From Aricia agestis (lineage: Eukaryota; Arthropoda; Insecta; Lepidoptera; Lycaenidae), in NCBI RefSeq assembly GCF_905147365.1, contig NC_056419.1, positions 9,741,501 through 9,805,500 of the forward strand: 64,000 bases of DNA. Direction: 5' to 3'. Below are positions 60,749-64,000 of the stretch, piece after piece. A program made the position numbers and the translations under genes. A model generated the notes under the pieces. That model had not been told where the DNA came from and did no database searches. It saw only the letters and a program-made list of their open reading frames with translations. Position 1 is the first letter of the stretch, and each line of letters starts with the position of its first letter.

Positions 60749-63388
60749 TCTATACTAATATCGCCCATGACTATTAACAATGTCGGATGTGAAAAACGAC
60801 AACTTTACAGGAGAGCGATTCAAAGTCTAAATTGTGCATAACTTTTTACTTATTTCAAGTAGGATCATGAAATTTCAGGGTAATACTGTAAAAGTTATGT
60901 ATGTTTGATATGTTATTATGAGTATCTCGTATTTTATGCCTAAATATGAGAAAAGTCACTTCTGACCTTTTTTAACGGGGTACGAGTAATGCTGATTTGT
61001 CGTAAGTGCCAAAACCGACATTGTTGCTTGTAGAAAATCGATGATTGCTTGTCGGAAGTGGCATTTACGTCATTGTTAAGTGATAACTGTTAATTTAAAA
61101 ATATGTCGCATGTAGAAATTACCAACAAAATCGACAACAATTTAAAGAAAAAAAATAGTTTTATGGACTTCTATCAAATAAAACGTAAAAACAATGTACG
61201 TATGAAAATACAAAACATTTCTTATGATTGAAATAATTCGGAAAATCAAATGTTTATCCGAAATGAAAACTTACTTAAAACATTGAAATTAAAAATTATT
61301 ACCAACACTATTTTGTTGACTTTTTGATAGCATAACATAAATTAACTAAACAAAATAAAAAATAAAAAAATATATTAATTATCGTCGAACGACCGGCTAT
61401 CGATCTTATCTAGATCTTCCAAATATGCTGGAGAGATGATAGTGCCTAAATGTGTAGGGAATACAGAAAGTACTGACGAAGGACTGACTGTTTTGCAGGC
61501 CCATGAAACGAAGTTCGCGGAGTCAAGTAGTTCTTAAAAAATTCTACATTTTAGGTCACTTACGTACCACCACAGCTTTTATTTACATGAAAAATTGAGA
61601 TTAGTATTTATTAGATTAATTATTCAAAAGCAGTCTTCTTCATCCGAAATTTTTTCTGATCCATTGTGGTATTTTAAATAGCATTTTAGATATTATTTTT
61701 GGGAATTATGTCACTTTTACATAATTTGAGTAAATCTTTATATTTGTTGTCTACCTGCTTAATAGCAAGATGCCAAGAAAGTCTGGCTTTATTGCGGCTA
61801 CTAGTCACCAAATCGCAAAACCATGAAAAATACGATTAATAAATAAAAAATTATATTAATTTATTATGTATAACATGTGCCAACAAAAACCTAATTTTCG
61901 CACAAAAATTACCCATTTTAAAATCTTCTGAAATTTCTTAAAAGTCGGTATGCAACGACAGATATGGTACAAACTACAAGCGCCATTTAATCAATAAGAA
62001 AAGTAAATGAAATTATTATGATTTAGTACTACCGACATTTTACCAATTTATAAATCCACATAATAATGTCAGAAGTGGCACTACCGACAATTTAACCATT
62101 TATAAAACCGATTAAAAATGTCGTATGTAGTACTACCGACATTTTACACATTTGAAAAACCGGTTAAGAATATTGGATGTGGTACATCCTACAATTTTAA
62201 GTTACCTACGATAAATTAATGTTGATGAAGTTAAGAATTGATCTCATAATCAATTCTAAAGCAATAAAACATAAGCTATACTGTTAAAAATGATTTAAAA
62301 AGATTATAAAGAATAGTAAATACCATTTTCCGCACTAGCGTTAGCTTTGGACATAATATTACCATCAGCATTTTTTGCCTTTTACTATATTTTTCTTAAT
62401 TTCGTTGAGTACCAAGTTTTAATTGGCCGTGCTGATCTTGTAGATATTTAAATGGCGTCGAAAAGTAAAAAAATATAACTACGGTAGCAAAAAATCAAGT
62501 GACAGCGCGACGTCCATTCCCTCCGTTAACATAGTCGGATGTGGCACATCGTGCGCTCTTACTCGCTTCCGCGTTCCGTTAATAACGTAGGTAGTGACTA
62601 TCCGACATTGTTAGCGGGCTATCTTAGTAATATACGACATTTTTAATGTGGCTATTTCAGAAACTACGCATTATATAGATTATTTATTTTCAGCTCACGA
62701 TAGCCTTGGTTATAAGGACATATTTTATGAAATAAAACAAAAATGACGATTTTGCACATCCGACATTGTTAGTCATGGGCGATATTATAAATGCGAAAGC
62801 ATCTCTGTCTGTCTGTCTCGCTTTCACGCCAAAACTACTGAACCGATTGTAATGAAATTTTGTACACAGATAGTCTAAAGCCTGAGAAAGGACATAGGCT
62901 ACTTTTTAACTAGAAAAAGGGGTTGTAAGATGGTGAAAATGCGTAAATTTGTTCAAATTAGGTTAGTTCCAAAAATTCATAATAGATGGCGCCGTGCCTT
63001 CTCCTACATCGCGCTGACACTTGCTCAAACATCTTTCTATAAGAGGTGGTATAAACTTGCGACGAATTTCCGATTTTTTCGATTGCTACTTCTTATTAAC
63101 GTTATTTAATAACTCAGTACGGTACTTTATCTATACAGTGACGTAATCTTAATAATAAATAGTTTATGGGTAAAGTTGTGTAATTGGGGGGCTAAATATA
63201 CTTTAAAATTTGGCATAAATAAAGTTTAATTTAAAAAAAAATAAGTTATGTGCACACTGCACAGCTGTTTTTGGGTGTTTTGATTTAAGGGGTACCAGGA
63301 TTTTTTATAACACTTTTGACACCAATTTTGTTGACATCGCGCGCTATAAACTGAAGTCCACGCGGACGAAGTCGCGGGCAACAGCTAG
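60749..63388 (+). mobile_element. Lep1-type Helitron split by a 2-kb insertion
   Basis: 5' end TCTATACTAATAT at 60749-60761; the sequence resumes at 62782 with ATATTATAAATGCGAAAG, the GTCTGTCTGTCTCGC block and AACCGATTGTAATG; ends GAAGTCGCGGGCAACAGCTAG (CTAG 63385-63388). Without the insertion it is about 620 bp. Confidence 0.75.
60762..62781. mobile_element. 2,020-bp non-autonomous DNA transposon, possibly new family
   Basis: Ends CGCCCATGACTA(TTA)ACAATGTCGG... (60762-60791) and its inverse (62755-62781) with one 3-base difference. Flanked by ATAT on both sides, which restores the Helitron sequence exactly when one copy is removed. The interior is AT-rich with no frame of 60 codons or more. 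It carries many short copies of the terminal motif (GTCGGATGTGG / CCGACATT), for example at 61012, 61104, 62034-62200 and 62530-62640. Confidence 0.75.
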
Positions 63389-63511
63389 TAATTTATAAAA
63401 GTATGGTAATTTTATAGAGGTAGCACATAGTTTACTCCTATTCCCATATTTTTGTATCAATACTAAATCACAAATAAGAAAGAAATATGTCCGTCTTTAA
63501 TCTTATTCTTG

Positions 63512-63876
63512 TATAATAATATAATAACTCCCACACCGATTTGGTGACGGTGGCCATTTTAAATGAAACCAGGCCAGTTACGCAGGAGTAATTTTAAAGT
63601 GCCCAAGTGTGTGCGCAGTACACAAGAGTACTCTCTACTCCTTTACTCCCATAGCTCAATGGGATGGACGACTGACAAGACTGGCGAGAGATCAGGCGCA
63701 GGGCCGATTTTTACATGCCCATCCGACGCATGGATCATCTTACTTGTTAGACAATCAGGTGATCATCCTGCATTGTCCTAGCCAAACTTTGAAATAGCAT
63801 GTTTCCAACGTGGGAATCGAACCCACGACCTCCGAGTCAAGAGCCGAGCTCTGAACCACTGGACCACGGAGGCGTT
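63512..63876 (-). mobile_element. tRNA-derived SINE (HaSE-like)
   Basis: Minus-strand head with A box (inverse of ACCACTGGACCACG, 63854-63868) and B box (inverse of GGGAATCGAACCC, 63812-63824). The body has GGGCATGTAAAAATCGGCCC, CGCCTGATCTCTCGCCAGTC and a GCGCACACACTTGGGCACT block. Frames across it are SINE artefacts. Confidence 0.85.
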
Positions 63877-64000
63877 GATTGATTAGTTAAGACATGAAAT
63901 AGGCCTTTTCATGGACGCTAGGTTTCAATGAATAAGTTGTACTGTCCGATTGAGACAAACTGCAGTATAGCTGGGTCTCTGTCTTTTATCATAATATTTT

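Noticed and set aside
63563..63797. Two frames of 62-72 codons
   Set aside because: Inside the tRNA-derived SINE on the opposite strand.
63805..63876. tRNA gene on the minus strand
   Set aside because: It continues into a SINE body with GCCTGATCTCTCGCC, and no clean acceptor stem is seen.
1..64000. CRISPR arrays, operons or phage-type systems
   Set aside because: The window is eukaryotic; no regularly spaced repeats or prokaryotic genes were seen.

Overview
This window looks like nuclear DNA of a lepidopteran insect (butterfly or moth). The background is AT-rich and intron-rich. It is crowded with repeats typical of that order: Lep1-type Helitrons that end in CTAG, tRNA-headed SINEs with Metulj/HaSE-like bodies, LINE 3' ends with CATT or TTGAA tails, and many short foldback MITEs. 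No bacterial, viral or organellar gene was seen. Repeat family names are from memory and were not checked against a library.

One protein-coding gene is well supported, on the + strand from 25386 to 34155. Five exons with canonical splice sites join into 252 codons; the first coding exon, which must carry the start codon, was not found. The product begins with a signal peptide, has a furin-type RDRR site and one N-glycosylation sequon, and then shows four predicted amphipathic helices separated by a long A-B loop. The visible intron phases are 1-0-0-0-0. Helix order, loop lengths and phases resemble vertebrate long-chain class I cytokines (IL-6/G-CSF/CLCF1 type). I propose a secreted helical-cytokine-like protein; the fold and function are inference.

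Layout. 1-1475: hAT-like element and a Helitron carrying an inserted LINE/SINE tail. 1476-4937: mostly unique DNA with a MITE and degenerate repeats. 4938-6760: LINE remnants. 6761-19500: intergenic DNA with foldback MITEs, one Helitron and a LINE/SINE-type end. 19516-20110 and about 23000-24250: GC/CpG-rich islands upstream of the gene that may hold its promoter, first exon or enhancers. 25225-34531: the gene, with repeats in its 5.7 kb second visible intron. 35500-46320: dense repeats, including four related SINE copies and nested insertions. 46320-57100: a repeated pair that keeps a reading frame, a MITE copy, a tRNA-SINE and a perfect 43-bp hairpin. 57100-59460: a broken LINE reverse transcriptase beside a TA-flanked element. 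60749-63388: a Helitron split by a 2,020-bp terminal-inverted-repeat element. 63512-63876: a second tRNA-SINE.
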